The translations under genes were made by a program, and so were the position numbers. A model generated the notes under the pieces. The model did no database searches. It saw only the letters and a list, made by a program, of their open reading frames with translations, and was not told where the DNA came from. 64,000 bases of DNA from Verrucomicrobiota bacterium (GTDB taxonomy: Bacteria > Chlamydiota > Chlamydiia > Chlamydiales > Rhabdochlamydiaceae). The DNA lies in NCBI GenBank assembly GCA_018240015.1, contig JAFEGJ010000007.1, positions 155,754 to 219,753 on the forward strand. Reading direction: 5' to 3'. The number at the start of each line of letters is the position of its first letter. Within the stretch, counting starts at the first letter, position 1. Shown here piece after piece: positions 1 to 8,167 of this stretch.

Positions 1-2867
1 TCGCCGGTGTTTTTGCGCAGCTCGAGGAAGTCTTCGATATCGAGGTGCCACGTCTCGAGGTAGGCGCACATAGCTCCTTTGCGTTTCCCGCCGTTATGGG
101 CAAGGCCGGCGGTGGTCATGTACGACTCGTCGTCTTCGACAAGGAGATCAAAGACGAACGGAGTAACGGCTCTTTCTGCACATTTTTTGACGCGGGTGAA
201 AAGGAATTTGCCCCAGGTGAGCCAATTGTGCTTGGTCACAGCTGCGCAGCCGACTTTATCGGCGAGTTCTTTTGTTGCAGGGATGCGAACGTCGTAGCAT
301 GAGGTCTCGCCTTTAAAGTGGGCGAGTGATCCATCGGACCGTTTTCCTGTGTGGTCATTTTGACGCACGCGGAAATTTCCTGCGGTGGGAATGCCGAGGC
401 GCAGACACTGATAGCGGAGGCCTTCTACCAGAGGTAAAGAGGTATTGCAGAACGTCAGTTCTTTTCCGCGCGAGACATTGCCATCGGTCTCGAGTAGTCC
501 CTGTACAAGTGCGAGCGTCTGCGGACGGGGAAGGTGGGACATCGCAGGAGCGATCCGTTTTTGGCCTTGAGTATCGTAAACATCATCATGGGTAAAAGGA
601 AGAGTAGCCTCTCCGCTGCTCACGATGCGGCCCGTGGTTCCATCGCGCACGGCGCCGCGTCCGGCGGACCAGTGGATTTGGATGTAGTTTTCTCCGCGGC
701 CTGTTTCCCAGAAATGGATGCCGCGATTTACGAGATAAGAGCGGACAAACTCGAGATGGGTGTCAACTTGGGGGTTACCTGAGACGCCCCACTGATGTCC
801 ATTTTTGGAAAGGTGGCCATCGCCCAGCAGAATACCATAGAGGCGAGCTTCTTCTTCGCCGATGCCTTCTGTGGCAACGATTTCAGAAGGGATCACTTGG
901 GCTACATAATCTCCTTTTTGGAGCTGGCCGGCCTCGACCCACTCAAATTGGACTTTGCCTTTTTGGATCCAGTTGAGTGTGCGGTGGTTTGCTTGCTCCA
1001 TCGGAACGCCGCGCAGAGCGTAGAAAGGATGACCCGCTGTAACGGAAATGGGTCCGATCGCGTGCTTGAGAGTGACAGCGACCATCGGATCTTTTTGGTT
1101 GTATGTGAATTTATCGAGAACCTTTTTGTAGGTGCCGCTGATACCGAGCACTAAATGGCCGGGCTCCACTTCGGCAATCGGCTTGACGCCTTCGGAAGTA
1201 TGGACCATCGTCTCAGGGGCAAAACATTGGTTCACGGCTACTGCAGTATCGTTCGCAACTTTGAGGAAGGGAATAATACCTTGGCTGCGGCCGTTGGTGC
1301 CTTTAATGACCGAGCCTGTGGCGCGGACATTACTCCAGTCGTTGCCGATGCCGCCGGCCCATTTGGAGAGCTGGGCATCGTCAGCGACGACCTTAAAGAT
1401 ATGGCCGAGATCGTCCATGACGGTAGAGAGGTAGCAAGAGCTGAGCTGGGAGTGCATCGTGCCCGAGTTGAACAGCGTCGGTGTTGCGGAGGTAAAGTAG
1501 AACGAAGAGAGGAGGTTGTAAAACTCGATGGCGCGGTCATTTTTTTGCTCGCCCTCTCCCAGAGACAGTCCCATCGCCACGCGCATCCAGAAAATTTGGG
1601 GTGTTTCCATACGGCGTTCATTGTCGTGGATAAAGTAGCGGTCATAGAGAGTTTGCATGCCCAGATATCCGAAGAGATCATCTCGTTTCATATCGAGGGC
1701 TTTGCCGAGCTTGTCGAGATCGAACTCAAGAAGAGAAGGTGTTAGGCGTTGCAGAGAGATCCCCTTCTTGATGTACTTTTTGAAATAGGCGCGGTGGGAG
1801 GCCTCTATGGAAGGTTCCATGGCGCTCACATCCATCGCTTCGCGGTAGAGGACATCGCACAGCAGGCGAGAGGCGACTTTAGAATAGGCCGGCTCGATTT
1901 CAATTTTAGCGCGGGCGGCCATGATGGTGGCTTGGTCGACTTCGGTCTCTTTGACGCCTTCATAGAAGTTGAGAATGGTGGTCTCGAGCAGCTCACCCAC
2001 CGATACTTCTTTGAGATCGCGGCAGGCGTATTTGAGACGGCTCCTCAACTGCGCTTCGGTGAGAAGACGCTTGGATCCATCGGCCATCGTGATGTGGAAC
2101 TCGCGCTTGGTTACCTCTTCTTTTTCGAGGGTTGAGATGAGGGTTTGCTCGCCGATGGAGGCTCGGTAGAGGATGTAGTCCTTAGCAACGTTAAAGAACC
2201 CTTCTTTCATCAGAAGATGTTCGATTTCATCTTGTATCGTATGGACGTAGAGCGGTGTCCCTGCTTTTACTAGATCGACTGCACGCTCGACGACTTTTTC
2301 GGTGAGCTGGTTGACGGCATCGATGATGTCGGAAGGTGTTTGCTCGACGATGCCCTGGGCTCTACGGAATGCTTCTTCGATCGACGCGGCGATTTTCATG
2401 GGGTTGAAGCGGGCGAGCGTTCCATCATGGCGGTGGACTTTTAGATTTTGAGGGGAGTCTTCGCGCAGGTGCTTGTGTTGGTCGCGGTAGATGATATAGT
2501 CGCGCGCTACATCATGATGGCCCAGTTTCATCAGCGTCACTTCGACGGCATCTTGGATCCCTTCGACCGTGAGGCTAGCTCCTTTTTGCGCTTGAGAAAG
2601 GAGTAGATCGATCACTTGATCGGTGACTTTTTCAACTTCGGACTGCCACTTCGCAGGAAGCGTCTCTTCCAGTTTCACTTTTTTCGTATCGTGGAAAGCA
2701 AGACTTATGGCCCGGGCGATGCGTTCTTTACGAAACGGAACGATGGCGCCGCCGCGTTTGACAACCGTAAAGCGACCGAGTTGCTTGGATTTTTCGTCTG
2801 TAGGAGCTGCTTTTTCTTTGAGCATTTCAACGAAGTCAGTGGGGGAGGTGGCAGTGCGTTTAGCCAT
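1..2867 (-). CDS. nrdA: Ribonucleoside-diphosphate reductase large subunit, intein-containing, 3' end outside window
   Basis: Class I ribonucleotide reductase alpha chain, which reduces ribonucleoside diphosphates to deoxyribonucleotides with NrdB. The frame is open from the ATG at 2865-2867 to the window edge (about 955 codons), so the C-terminal part with the catalytic cysteines is not visible. The first roughly 300 residues contain at least two, probably three, ATP-cone modules (motifs VVKRGGAIVPFRKERI and VHRHDGTLARFNPMKI), as in chlamydial NrdA. The RNR core follows (FYFTSATPTLFNSGT, LSSCYL, AGGIGNDWSNVRATGS). The usual NQGGKRKGA motif is split between NQ (1227-1232) and GGKRKGA (from 92 down) by the intein listed separately. 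After removal of the intein the protein reads continuously through ETWHLDIEDFLELRKNTG. The upstream region holds NrdR-like boxes. Confidence 0.95.
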   Translation of the reverse strand, partial: MAKRTATSPTDFVEMLKEKAAPTDEKSKQLGRFTVVKRGGAIVPFRKERIARAISLAFHDTKKVKLEETLPAKWQSEVEKVTDQVIDLLLSQAQKGASLTVEGIQDAVEVTLMKLGHHDVARDYIIYRDQHKHLREDSPQNLKVHRHDGTLARFNPMKIAASIEEAFRRAQGIVEQTPSDIIDAVNQLTEKVVERAVDLVKAGTPLYVHTIQDEIEHLLMKEGFFNVAKDYILYRASIGEQTLISTLEKEEVTKREFHITMADGSKRLLTEAQLRSRLKYACRDLKEVSVGELLETTILNFYEGVKETEVDQATIMAARAKIEIEPAYSKVASRLLCDVLYREAMDVSAMEPSIEASHRAYFKKYIKKGISLQRLTPSLLEFDLDKLGKALDMKRDDLFGYLGMQTLYDRYFIHDNERRMETPQIFWMRVAMGLSLGEGEQKNDRAIEFYNLLSSFYFTSATPTLFNSGTMHSQLSSCYLSTVMDDLGHIFKVVADDAQLSKWAGGIGNDWSNVRATGSVIKGTNGRSQGIIPFLKVANDTAVAVNQCFAPETMVHTSEGVKPIAEVEPGHLVLGISGTYKKVLDKFTYNQKDPMVAVTLKHAIGPISVTAGHPFYALRGVPMEQANHRTLNWIQKGKVQFEWVEAGQLQKGDYVAQVIPSEIVATEGIGEEEARLYGILLGDGHLSKNGHQWGVSGNPQVDTHLEFVRSYLVNRGIHFWETGRGENYIQIHWSAGRGAVRDGTTGRIVSSGEATLPFTHDDVYDTQGQKRIAPAMSHLPRPQTLALVQGLLETDGNVSRGKELTFCNTSLPLVEGLRYQCLRLGIPTAGNFRVRQNDHTGKRSDGSLAHFKGETSCYDVRIPATKELADKVGCAAVTKHNWLTWGKFLFTRVKKCAERAVTPFVFDLLVEDDESYMTTAGLAHNGGKRKGAMCAYLETWHLDIEDFLELRKNTG
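93..1226 (-). mobile_element. Intein with LAGLIDADG homing endonuclease inside NrdA
   Basis: 378 in-frame residues with all intein blocks. Block A starts with Cys1 (CFAPETMVHTSEG). Block B is ISVTAGHPFY, with the TxxH motif. Two LAGLIDADG-type motifs follow (LYGILLGDGHL and LVQGLLETDG), then block F (VFDLLVEDDESYM), and the C-terminus GLAHN gives His-Asn at 93-98. The flanking exteins join as NQ/GGKRKGA, so the insertion is precise. By E. coli numbering, from memory, this is within specificity loop 2 of RNR. Oddity: the first C-extein residue is Gly (codon 90-92), not the Cys/Ser/Thr that canonical splicing requires. No stop codon interrupts the intein. Assignment as an intein is firm; whether it splices is not shown. 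Confidence 0.93.
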
Positions 2868-2912
2868 ATAGTGTCCTTTAAGTTGGTCTATTATTATAGG
2901 GAGCGCTCTCTA

Positions 2913-2957
2913 CTACATCTGGTAGGATTTACCCTATTTACACACCATATATAGTAG
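2913..2957. promoter_or_regulatory. Candidate tandem NrdR boxes upstream of nrdA
   Basis: The 16-mer ACACCATATATAGTAG at 2942-2957 resembles the NrdR-box consensus acaCwATATaTwGtgt. A weaker palindrome, CTACATCTGGTAG, lies at 2913-2925. The centres are about 30 bp apart, three helical turns, as expected for paired NrdR boxes. They lie 46-90 bp upstream of the nrdA start codon. NrdR control of RNR genes is established in many bacteria; its use here is inference. Confidence 0.5.
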
Positions 2958-3145
2958 GTGAAGTGATAAGTCTACCAAAAAAGAGAATTCGATTTCAACT
3001 CCAAGAAAATGAGTTGATTAGAAATTTAAGCGAGACTTACGAGACGAAAAAAAATCTGAAAAATATGTCAGAAACGGTGCAGAAATGAGTGTTTGAAGTA
3101 CCGATATCCATTTATTTCCGTGCCCACTTGTGCACACAGAATCCG
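2958..3145. other. Intergenic stretch between nrdA control region and type III-like cluster
   Basis: AT-rich DNA with no convincing ORF, RNA or repeat. It separates the nrdA promoter region from the terminator of the gene cluster that ends at 3210. I see nothing further in it. Confidence 0.5.
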
Positions 3146-3178
3146 GACAAAAAGAAAGGGAGCCTTACGGCTCCCTTT
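3146..3178 (-). terminator. Rho-independent terminator of the translocon-like operon
   Basis: Inverted repeat AAAGGGAGCC (3155-3164) / GGCTCCCTTT (3169-3178) with a TTAC loop. On the minus strand it is followed by a T-rich run (3146-3154). It lies 32 bp past the stop of the last gene of the minus-strand cluster (3210). Confidence 0.85.
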
Positions 3179-3209
3179 CCCCACGGGTAAGGTGGTGGAG
3201 GAGGAGTTG

Positions 3210-3953
3210 TTACGCGTGCGTAGCTTGAACAATGGCCGCCTGAGTTTGGATAGCCATTTGTTGTCTCTGCTCAGCCGCTTGGATCGACGCAATGATTCCT
3301 TGCATCGTGCGTTCGATCTGTTGCTGTATACCGTCCGCGAATACCTTTTTCTCGTCTTGGTAAGCTGCGTCGGTTTTGTATCCCGCAGAAAAGCAACCTC
3401 CAACCCCTGTAGACAACCTTTCGAGAGAGTTGCCAAGGGTATACGACAATTGACGCATGTTGGCGGCTTCTCCGCTAAGACTTTTTGCTTCATTTTTGAG
3501 TTTTTTAATCTCTTCTTGCGGGTCGAGAGGCTTTGTTTCGTTCGGTTTCACATCGGTCTTTCCTGTGATTTCTTCCGGCTTTGCCTGTTCGCCTTTTTTA
3601 AATTCGATATCACCACGAATTTTTTTGGCTTGGCTTTCCAGCTGGTTAGCTCTCAAGGTTGTCGCCCCTAAGGTACCCAGAGATGCAAAACCGCTCACCA
3701 TTGAGCCAATGGCTTCAGATCGTGTGGCAGCAGCTTGGTCAAGACCGCTTTGCTTAGCGGCATCGGCTGATGACCTGACTTGCAGGGCGGTGAGGTAGTT
3801 AAGACCTACTTCGTTCCCTTCGCTGTCGGTCAGCCCTTTGTAGAGCTGCTCTCTTTGTGTGACCATAAAGTCTGTTTCTGCGTTAACCATCGCGCAGAAG
3901 GCCGCAAAGTTAATCCCAGCGGATCCTGCTTGAAAAATGTTTAAGTCTGCCAT
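3210..3953 (-). CDS. Putative type III translocator-like protein (SctB/CopD-like)
   Basis: 247 residues, last gene of the minus-strand cluster, with a good ribosome site (AAGGAG) before the ATG at 3953. There is no signal peptide. One weakly hydrophobic Gly/Ala-rich segment (GSMVSGFASLGTLGATTL, about residue 88) is followed by a charged, Gln/Lys/Glu-rich coiled-coil region. A single membrane segment plus coiled coil, directly downstream of a larger multi-segment protein, is the usual arrangement of the small translocator (YopD/CopD) after the large one (YopB/CopB). No diagnostic motif was recognised, so the assignment rests on layout and composition. Confidence 0.4.
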   Translation of the reverse strand: MADLNIFQAGSAGINFAAFCAMVNAETDFMVTQREQLYKGLTDSEGNEVGLNYLTALQVRSSADAAKQSGLDQAAATRSEAIGSMVSGFASLGTLGATTLRANQLESQAKKIRGDIEFKKGEQAKPEEITGKTDVKPNETKPLDPQEEIKKLKNEAKSLSGEAANMRQLSYTLGNSLERLSTGVGGCFSAGYKTDAAYQDEKKVFADGIQQQIERTMQGIIASIQAAEQRQQMAIQTQAAIVQATHA

Positions 3954-3983
3954 ATTGTTTATTCTCCTTGTTTGTTTAATTCT

Positions 3984-5114
3984 TTAACTTGCATTTGACG
4001 CAATCGCATTAGCTGAAGCGTACAGGGCCGAAGTCCAATCGGCATACTGGTTCACTGCAGCATTTTCTCGCTCAACGGTGTTCTTGTACTCTTTGGCACT
4101 ATGGGACACTTGTCCTTGCGCGAGTTTTTGCATTCCTGTTTGCATCGCCATCGTTGCACTAGTATTTGCAAGCGCTTCATAGTTATTGGCGATATCTAAA
4201 CGAGTGAAACCCCCGTCGATTTGAAAGCCATCTTTAACGGCTTCAACACCTGCGCCGGTGTTTAAAACCGTGCGATTAAAGGTTTCCATCTGAGCTTCTG
4301 AGCCCAGCACGTTGAAGCTGCGCAATTGTGGGTTGTTTACAAACGTCTTATAAGCAACGCCCATGCTAGCAAGGCCAGCAGCGAGGTTCACACCCATGGA
4401 TACCCACTGTGCAATCTCTTTGCGGTCTTTATCGTTTTTATCCGCGCCTATCATTGCGAGGTCATAGGTCGGGTTAAGGCCTGAGAGTCCTTGCACTCCT
4501 GCTTGAACAGCCCAGTAAGTTCCAGCCTTAGTTGTAGCCCCAGCGACATTCGTAGCCGCTTGGCCCATCGAGCCAACTTTCCCGGTTGCAGCGCAAAGGA
4601 CTAAAATCGTCGTCATTTTGACAATGCCGCGCACTTCAGGAGAGGCATCTTCTAAGAAAAGATCATCGAGAGCTTTTCCTAAAAGGGTCGTGTCGCCATT
4701 CTTCGAAGGACTTGTCAGTCCCGGCGTTAAAAGAGCAGCAAGGCCCAGCGCTATGACAAATCCTGTAGGGCCCCCGACGACAGCACCGAGCACGATGCTG
4801 AAAACCGTCGCAGCAATTCCCAACCACTTAAGGACATCATCCGATGTGCGCTTTTCTTCTAAGGCTTTCGCGTTTTCTTCGATTTGGGTCTTATAAGACT
4901 CTAAGGTCTTCATCGACGCGTCATTCGAAATCTTAGAAATATCAGACCGCCCTTGCATGTCTTTCGACTGGAGCTGAATCAGACTGCTCATCGCCTTTAA
5001 CATGGCCGACAGCATGATCTGCATCGCATCGCTATTGCTATAGCTTTGCTCTCCAGCTTGCGTAGACTCTCTAGTAGCGACTCTTTCGCTTTCTGTATTA
5101 AAATTAACTAACAT
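3984..5114 (-). CDS. Putative type III translocator-like membrane protein (SctE/CopB-like)
   Basis: 376 residues, no signal peptide. A Gln/Ser/Lys-rich N-terminal region precedes three hydrophobic stretches: VLKWLGIAATVFSIVLGAVV (about residue 94) running into GFVIALGLAALLTPG, then IVKMTTILVLCAATG (about 163), then WVSMGVNLAAGLASMGVAY (about 235). This organisation resembles the hydrophobic translocators SctE/YopB/SseC/CopB, which form the type III pore in host membranes. A GAGGT ribosome site precedes the ATG at 5114, and only 4 bp separate it from the upstream gene. The family call is inference from topology and position; another secreted membrane-active protein is possible. Confidence 0.45.
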   Translation of the reverse strand: MLVNFNTESERVATRESTQAGEQSYSNSDAMQIMLSAMLKAMSSLIQLQSKDMQGRSDISKISNDASMKTLESYKTQIEENAKALEEKRTSDDVLKWLGIAATVFSIVLGAVVGGPTGFVIALGLAALLTPGLTSPSKNGDTTLLGKALDDLFLEDASPEVRGIVKMTTILVLCAATGKVGSMGQAATNVAGATTKAGTYWAVQAGVQGLSGLNPTYDLAMIGADKNDKDRKEIAQWVSMGVNLAAGLASMGVAYKTFVNNPQLRSFNVLGSEAQMETFNRTVLNTGAGVEAVKDGFQIDGGFTRLDIANNYEALANTSATMAMQTGMQKLAQGQVSHSAKEYKNTVERENAAVNQYADWTSALYASANAIASNAS

Positions 5115-5118
5115 TTGT

Positions 5119-5616
5119 TTACCTCAATAAGTTTGCAATAAAGGGACCTTGAGAGTTGATGATCTTCATAAACTCAATAAAGCTTTGCATCCCTTGCGAT
5201 TGTTGGCTCATATATCCCTGAAGAACGTTCGAGCTGACACTCAGGTTGTCTTGATCCGTCTGCCCCTTCAAAGAGATACTGTCATAGTCCGTACTGAGTT
5301 TCTGGAACCTGATATTGGCATCTTCTTTTGTCTTCGTATCTGAAGACGTGAGGCTACCTTGCTCAGCATCCATTTCTTTCTTTTTGTCATCGAGTTTCTT
5401 CTGGATGTCTTTCGCGAGCGCCGCTTTATGCTCAGCTGCTTTTGCAACCGATAAAGCGATCTCGGATTGAAGCCCGTATAAGGCAATCAAGAGAGCCGCG
5501 CATCCAGAAGCTAAGGAATAAGCCCCCGATGTTCTGCCTCCGCCTTCGGATTTTAGGTCGCCAAAGACTCTCTCTTTGGCTGCGCTTAAGTCTGTGTTTA
5601 GTTTTTCTATTGTCAT
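5119..5616 (-). CDS. Small helical protein of translocon-like cluster
   Basis: 165 residues, start ATG 5616 preceded by AAGGAAA. One hydrophobic helix near the N-terminus (SLASGCAALLIALYGLQSEIALSV, about residues 35-58; longer than quoted motifs elsewhere only by its flanks) is followed by a long Lys/Asp/Glu coiled-coil region and a C-terminus ending FIANLLR. There is no Sec signal peptide. Size and pattern resemble type III needle-tip or filament proteins, but no family was recognised. It is co-directional and tightly spaced with the large translocator-like gene downstream. Confidence 0.45.
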   Translation of the reverse strand: MTIEKLNTDLSAAKERVFGDLKSEGGGRTSGAYSLASGCAALLIALYGLQSEIALSVAKAAEHKAALAKDIQKKLDDKKKEMDAEQGSLTSSDTKTKEDANIRFQKLSTDYDSISLKGQTDQDNLSVSSNVLQGYMSQQSQGMQSFIEFMKIINSQGPFIANLLR

Positions 5617-5633
5617 GTTGTTTTCCTTATTTA

Positions 5634-7037
5634 TTATGATCTTGAAGCTCTTGAGTTATTATTAATGCGGCTCATGAGGTCAGTCAGACCTTTCAAGAAC
5701 GCACTAATAAGACCTTCACGCTGCTGGTTGGTACCTTGCATCGTGTTCATCGTTTGTCCCGTCAGCTGCGAGATGCTCGATATTGCAGTCCCGATATCAG
5801 AAAGGGCCTGGTTAGCACCTGTATAGAACGGCGAGCCCGGGGCCTGGCTGTTCATAAAATCAGCAATGCCTTTCCAATCACCTTTTTTCATCAAGTCGCC
5901 AATCGTTCCATTGCCGGTGTTATAGTTTAAGAAGAACCCCAGCGACCCGTTAATGGTGGCTTTAATACCATCGAGGTTCGGGTTGTTATCGATCAAGAAT
6001 CCCAGCTTGTCAAGCCCTTCACAGAATTTTTGAGCATCTTCAGCTGTCCAGTTTCCTGAGCGGAATTTCGCTGTCAGTGCGCGGATCTTTTCAACATATC
6101 CCGACATACGATCTGTCAGATCTCCCAGACCACCGAGGGCCGTTTGGGCGTCGTCATCGCGGTTGACCATGAGCATCATGAGCATCAGAACGATCAGCTC
6201 AGGGTTGCCCAGCTTCAGGATTTCGGCGATTTGCATTTTATAAAAGGCATTGATCCAATCGTCGCCATTCGATTTGTTCAGAAAGCGTCCCCACTGCCCT
6301 TCATAAGCGATGACCCATTCCTCATATGTGATCCCAGGTTTTAAATCACCCACGTGCTCGAAAGCCCATTTTGCGGCTTCATAGAAACGTTGGAACCAGG
6401 GGTTATCGATATAAGAATAACCAGCAAAGAGGTTCATTAAGTCTTTAGCTGTCTGTCTTGCAGCATCTATGTTACCACCATTGCGATAGAAAGCTCCTTG
6501 CACCATCGCGTCGATGATCATCTTACAAATACTTTGACCATCAGCAGATAAGAGACCATTGAGCATTTGAGTCATTTTAGCGCGATTTTCAGGGGACATG
6601 TTGGCCCACTCTTTTCCCATGCTTTCAAAGAAGGCGAGGAACTCAGGAATCGCGTTCAGGTTCATATTATTGGCTTTCATCCAAGCGATCATTTGCTCGA
6701 TTTGCCACATCATTGCCTTGATGTTGTTCGGGTCGAACTTAGTATTGAAGTTCGGTTTTTTGGCGTTCGGGTCAAAAGCGCTGCCATTTGCGGATGTAGT
6801 TCCGACGTAGCCCCAGTCTTTATTGCCAACCCATGTGGAATCCCAATTTTTCTCAGTCTTAGTTTCTGTAGTTTCATCCACAGAAGAAGCACCAAAGGCA
6901 GACTTTGCCGAGCGGCTGAGCTGAATGGCAGAAAGACCTAGTAAGGCCAATCCCAATTCAACGTCATCGTTCGGGTCTTCCTCTAAGTTGAAGATTGGTT
7001 GTTGCTGTAGTACTCTTAAGTTATTAATTTCGTTCAT
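5634..7037 (-). CDS. Hypothetical 467-residue protein heading the translocon-like operon
   Basis: Not recognised by motif. No signal peptide. An N-terminal hydrophobic patch (ELGLALLGLSAIQL, about residue 27) is followed by an Asn/Met/Trp-rich helical body and a Met-rich hydrophobic segment (ELIVLMLMMLMV, about residue 290). The C-terminus is Gly/Ser/Asn-rich. It is the first gene after a good promoter at 7096-7125 and is followed within 17 bp by the small helical protein. Secretion by the type III system is an inference from the neighbours. Confidence 0.5.
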   Translation of the reverse strand: MNEINNLRVLQQQPIFNLEEDPNDDVELGLALLGLSAIQLSRSAKSAFGASSVDETTETKTEKNWDSTWVGNKDWGYVGTTSANGSAFDPNAKKPNFNTKFDPNNIKAMMWQIEQMIAWMKANNMNLNAIPEFLAFFESMGKEWANMSPENRAKMTQMLNGLLSADGQSICKMIIDAMVQGAFYRNGGNIDAARQTAKDLMNLFAGYSYIDNPWFQRFYEAAKWAFEHVGDLKPGITYEEWVIAYEGQWGRFLNKSNGDDWINAFYKMQIAEILKLGNPELIVLMLMMLMVNRDDDAQTALGGLGDLTDRMSGYVEKIRALTAKFRSGNWTAEDAQKFCEGLDKLGFLIDNNPNLDGIKATINGSLGFFLNYNTGNGTIGDLMKKGDWKGIADFMNSQAPGSPFYTGANQALSDIGTAISSISQLTGQTMNTMQGTNQQREGLISAFLKGLTDLMSRINNNSRASRS

Positions 7038-7095
7038 AATTTTTTATTCCACTTTTTATGAGCTAATTTAATTATGCTCTACCTACCCGTTGTTA

Positions 7096-7125
7096 ATTTT
7101 AGCAGATAATGTCTGATAATGTCAA
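7096..7125 (-). promoter_or_regulatory. Sigma70-type promoter with tandem 10-bp repeats
   Basis: On the minus strand: TTGACA (complement of 7120-7125), an 18-bp spacer, then TAAAAT (complement of 7096-7101). On the plus strand a 10-bp direct repeat, GATAATGTCT then GATAATGTCA, occupies 7105-7124, covering the spacer and the -35 edge. One repeat per helical turn is typical of a regulator site. It drives the gene starting at 7037. Confidence 0.6.
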
Positions 7126-7194
7126 ATAAATAATTTAATACATATAATAGTATAAGCGACTGAAAATAAAGAGATTGTGTAAGTGATTGATGCT

Positions 7195-8163
7195 TTAGGT
7201 CTTACGCCATTCTTTCCAGGCGGGGAAGGCGACATCATTTTCTATAAAGTCGCGAGAATAGCCCACGGGTAAATCGTCCCAGGATTCCCAAGAGCCCCGA
7301 TCTTTAGCCCATTCTTGAAGCTTGTTGTAAGCTGCTGCGTAATGGGGGGTTACATACTTTCCATCTTTATCTTTTTGAGGCACAGGCATTTGCCCTAAGA
7401 TACGAGCAAATTCATCTTGGAGCTTTTTCCACTCTTCAGGAGTATCGTTTTTGATGTACTCCTTATAGAGGTAAACCATGAGCATATCGGGGAAGATATC
7501 GGCGAAATTTCCAAAGCTTCCACTCCATCCCCAAAATGTCGCATCAAAATTTTTGCGAATGGCGCTCGTTTGAGAGATTTCAGCCATGACCATGCAAATT
7601 TCAAAAAAGTTTTTCGCTCCATTGGGGTTGCCATAGAGATCCATTTTCATATCGGAACCTTTGTATTGCAGTATTGCAACGATACAAAGGGCGATAGGGG
7701 GCATCTCAAAAAAGGGTGGCGTTGTAGTGTATCCTTGCCACATTTGATTAAATTGATCTGATGTGGCAAAACTAGTTGCAGTAGAAACTAAATCGATCAA
7801 TTGTTTTAGATTAAATTTATATTCTTTTCCATTTTCTATAATGGTGAAATCGCCTTTGAAAACAAGATCAGGGTTAATTGCTTTCAATTGAGCCAATAAT
7901 GCCTTTACTTTCTCTTGATTAGGAGGATTGCTTTCTTGGCATAATCTTCGGAGTTGTGCAAAAATATAAAAGACTTCTATGGCGGTATCGGCATATTTTT
8001 GTTCTTTAGAACTTTCTCCGACTCCGTTGATCATATTAGCTTCTGCAATAGACAGGCGACTACCAAGATGAGCGCCAGCGGCAGACCAGCGTGTCTGAGG
8101 CGTTGGAGTCCCAGAGGAGGGTCCTTGTGAGGGTGGAGTCTGGCCGGGGCGTATGGGTTCCAT
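7195..8163 (-). CDS. Hypothetical 322-residue protein, cluster-associated
   Basis: No recognised family. The N-terminus is Pro/Gly/Ser/Gln-rich and disordered-looking (QTPPSQGPSSGTPTPQ), a composition common in type III secretion signals. The rest is a mixed helical domain with many aromatic residues (FFEMPPIALCIVAIL, ATFWGWSGSFG). The start lies 4 bp after the stop of the gene at 8168-8578 with no clear ribosome site of its own, so translational coupling is likely. Probably a secreted partner of the translocon-like set; function unknown. Confidence 0.5.
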   Translation of the reverse strand: MEPIRPGQTPPSQGPSSGTPTPQTRWSAAGAHLGSRLSIAEANMINGVGESSKEQKYADTAIEVFYIFAQLRRLCQESNPPNQEKVKALLAQLKAINPDLVFKGDFTIIENGKEYKFNLKQLIDLVSTATSFATSDQFNQMWQGYTTTPPFFEMPPIALCIVAILQYKGSDMKMDLYGNPNGAKNFFEICMVMAEISQTSAIRKNFDATFWGWSGSFGNFADIFPDMLMVYLYKEYIKNDTPEEWKKLQDEFARILGQMPVPQKDKDGKYVTPHYAAAYNKLQEWAKDRGSWESWDDLPVGYSRDFIENDVAFPAWKEWRKT

Positions 8164-8167
8164 GTCT

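Noticed and set aside
45-2954. Several plus-strand frames over the left end
   Set aside because: All are antisense to the continuous nrdA frame, including the intein.
3068-3671. Plus- and minus-strand frames overlapping the end of the translocon-like cluster
   Set aside because: They span the terminator hairpin at 3146-3178 and lack ribosome sites.
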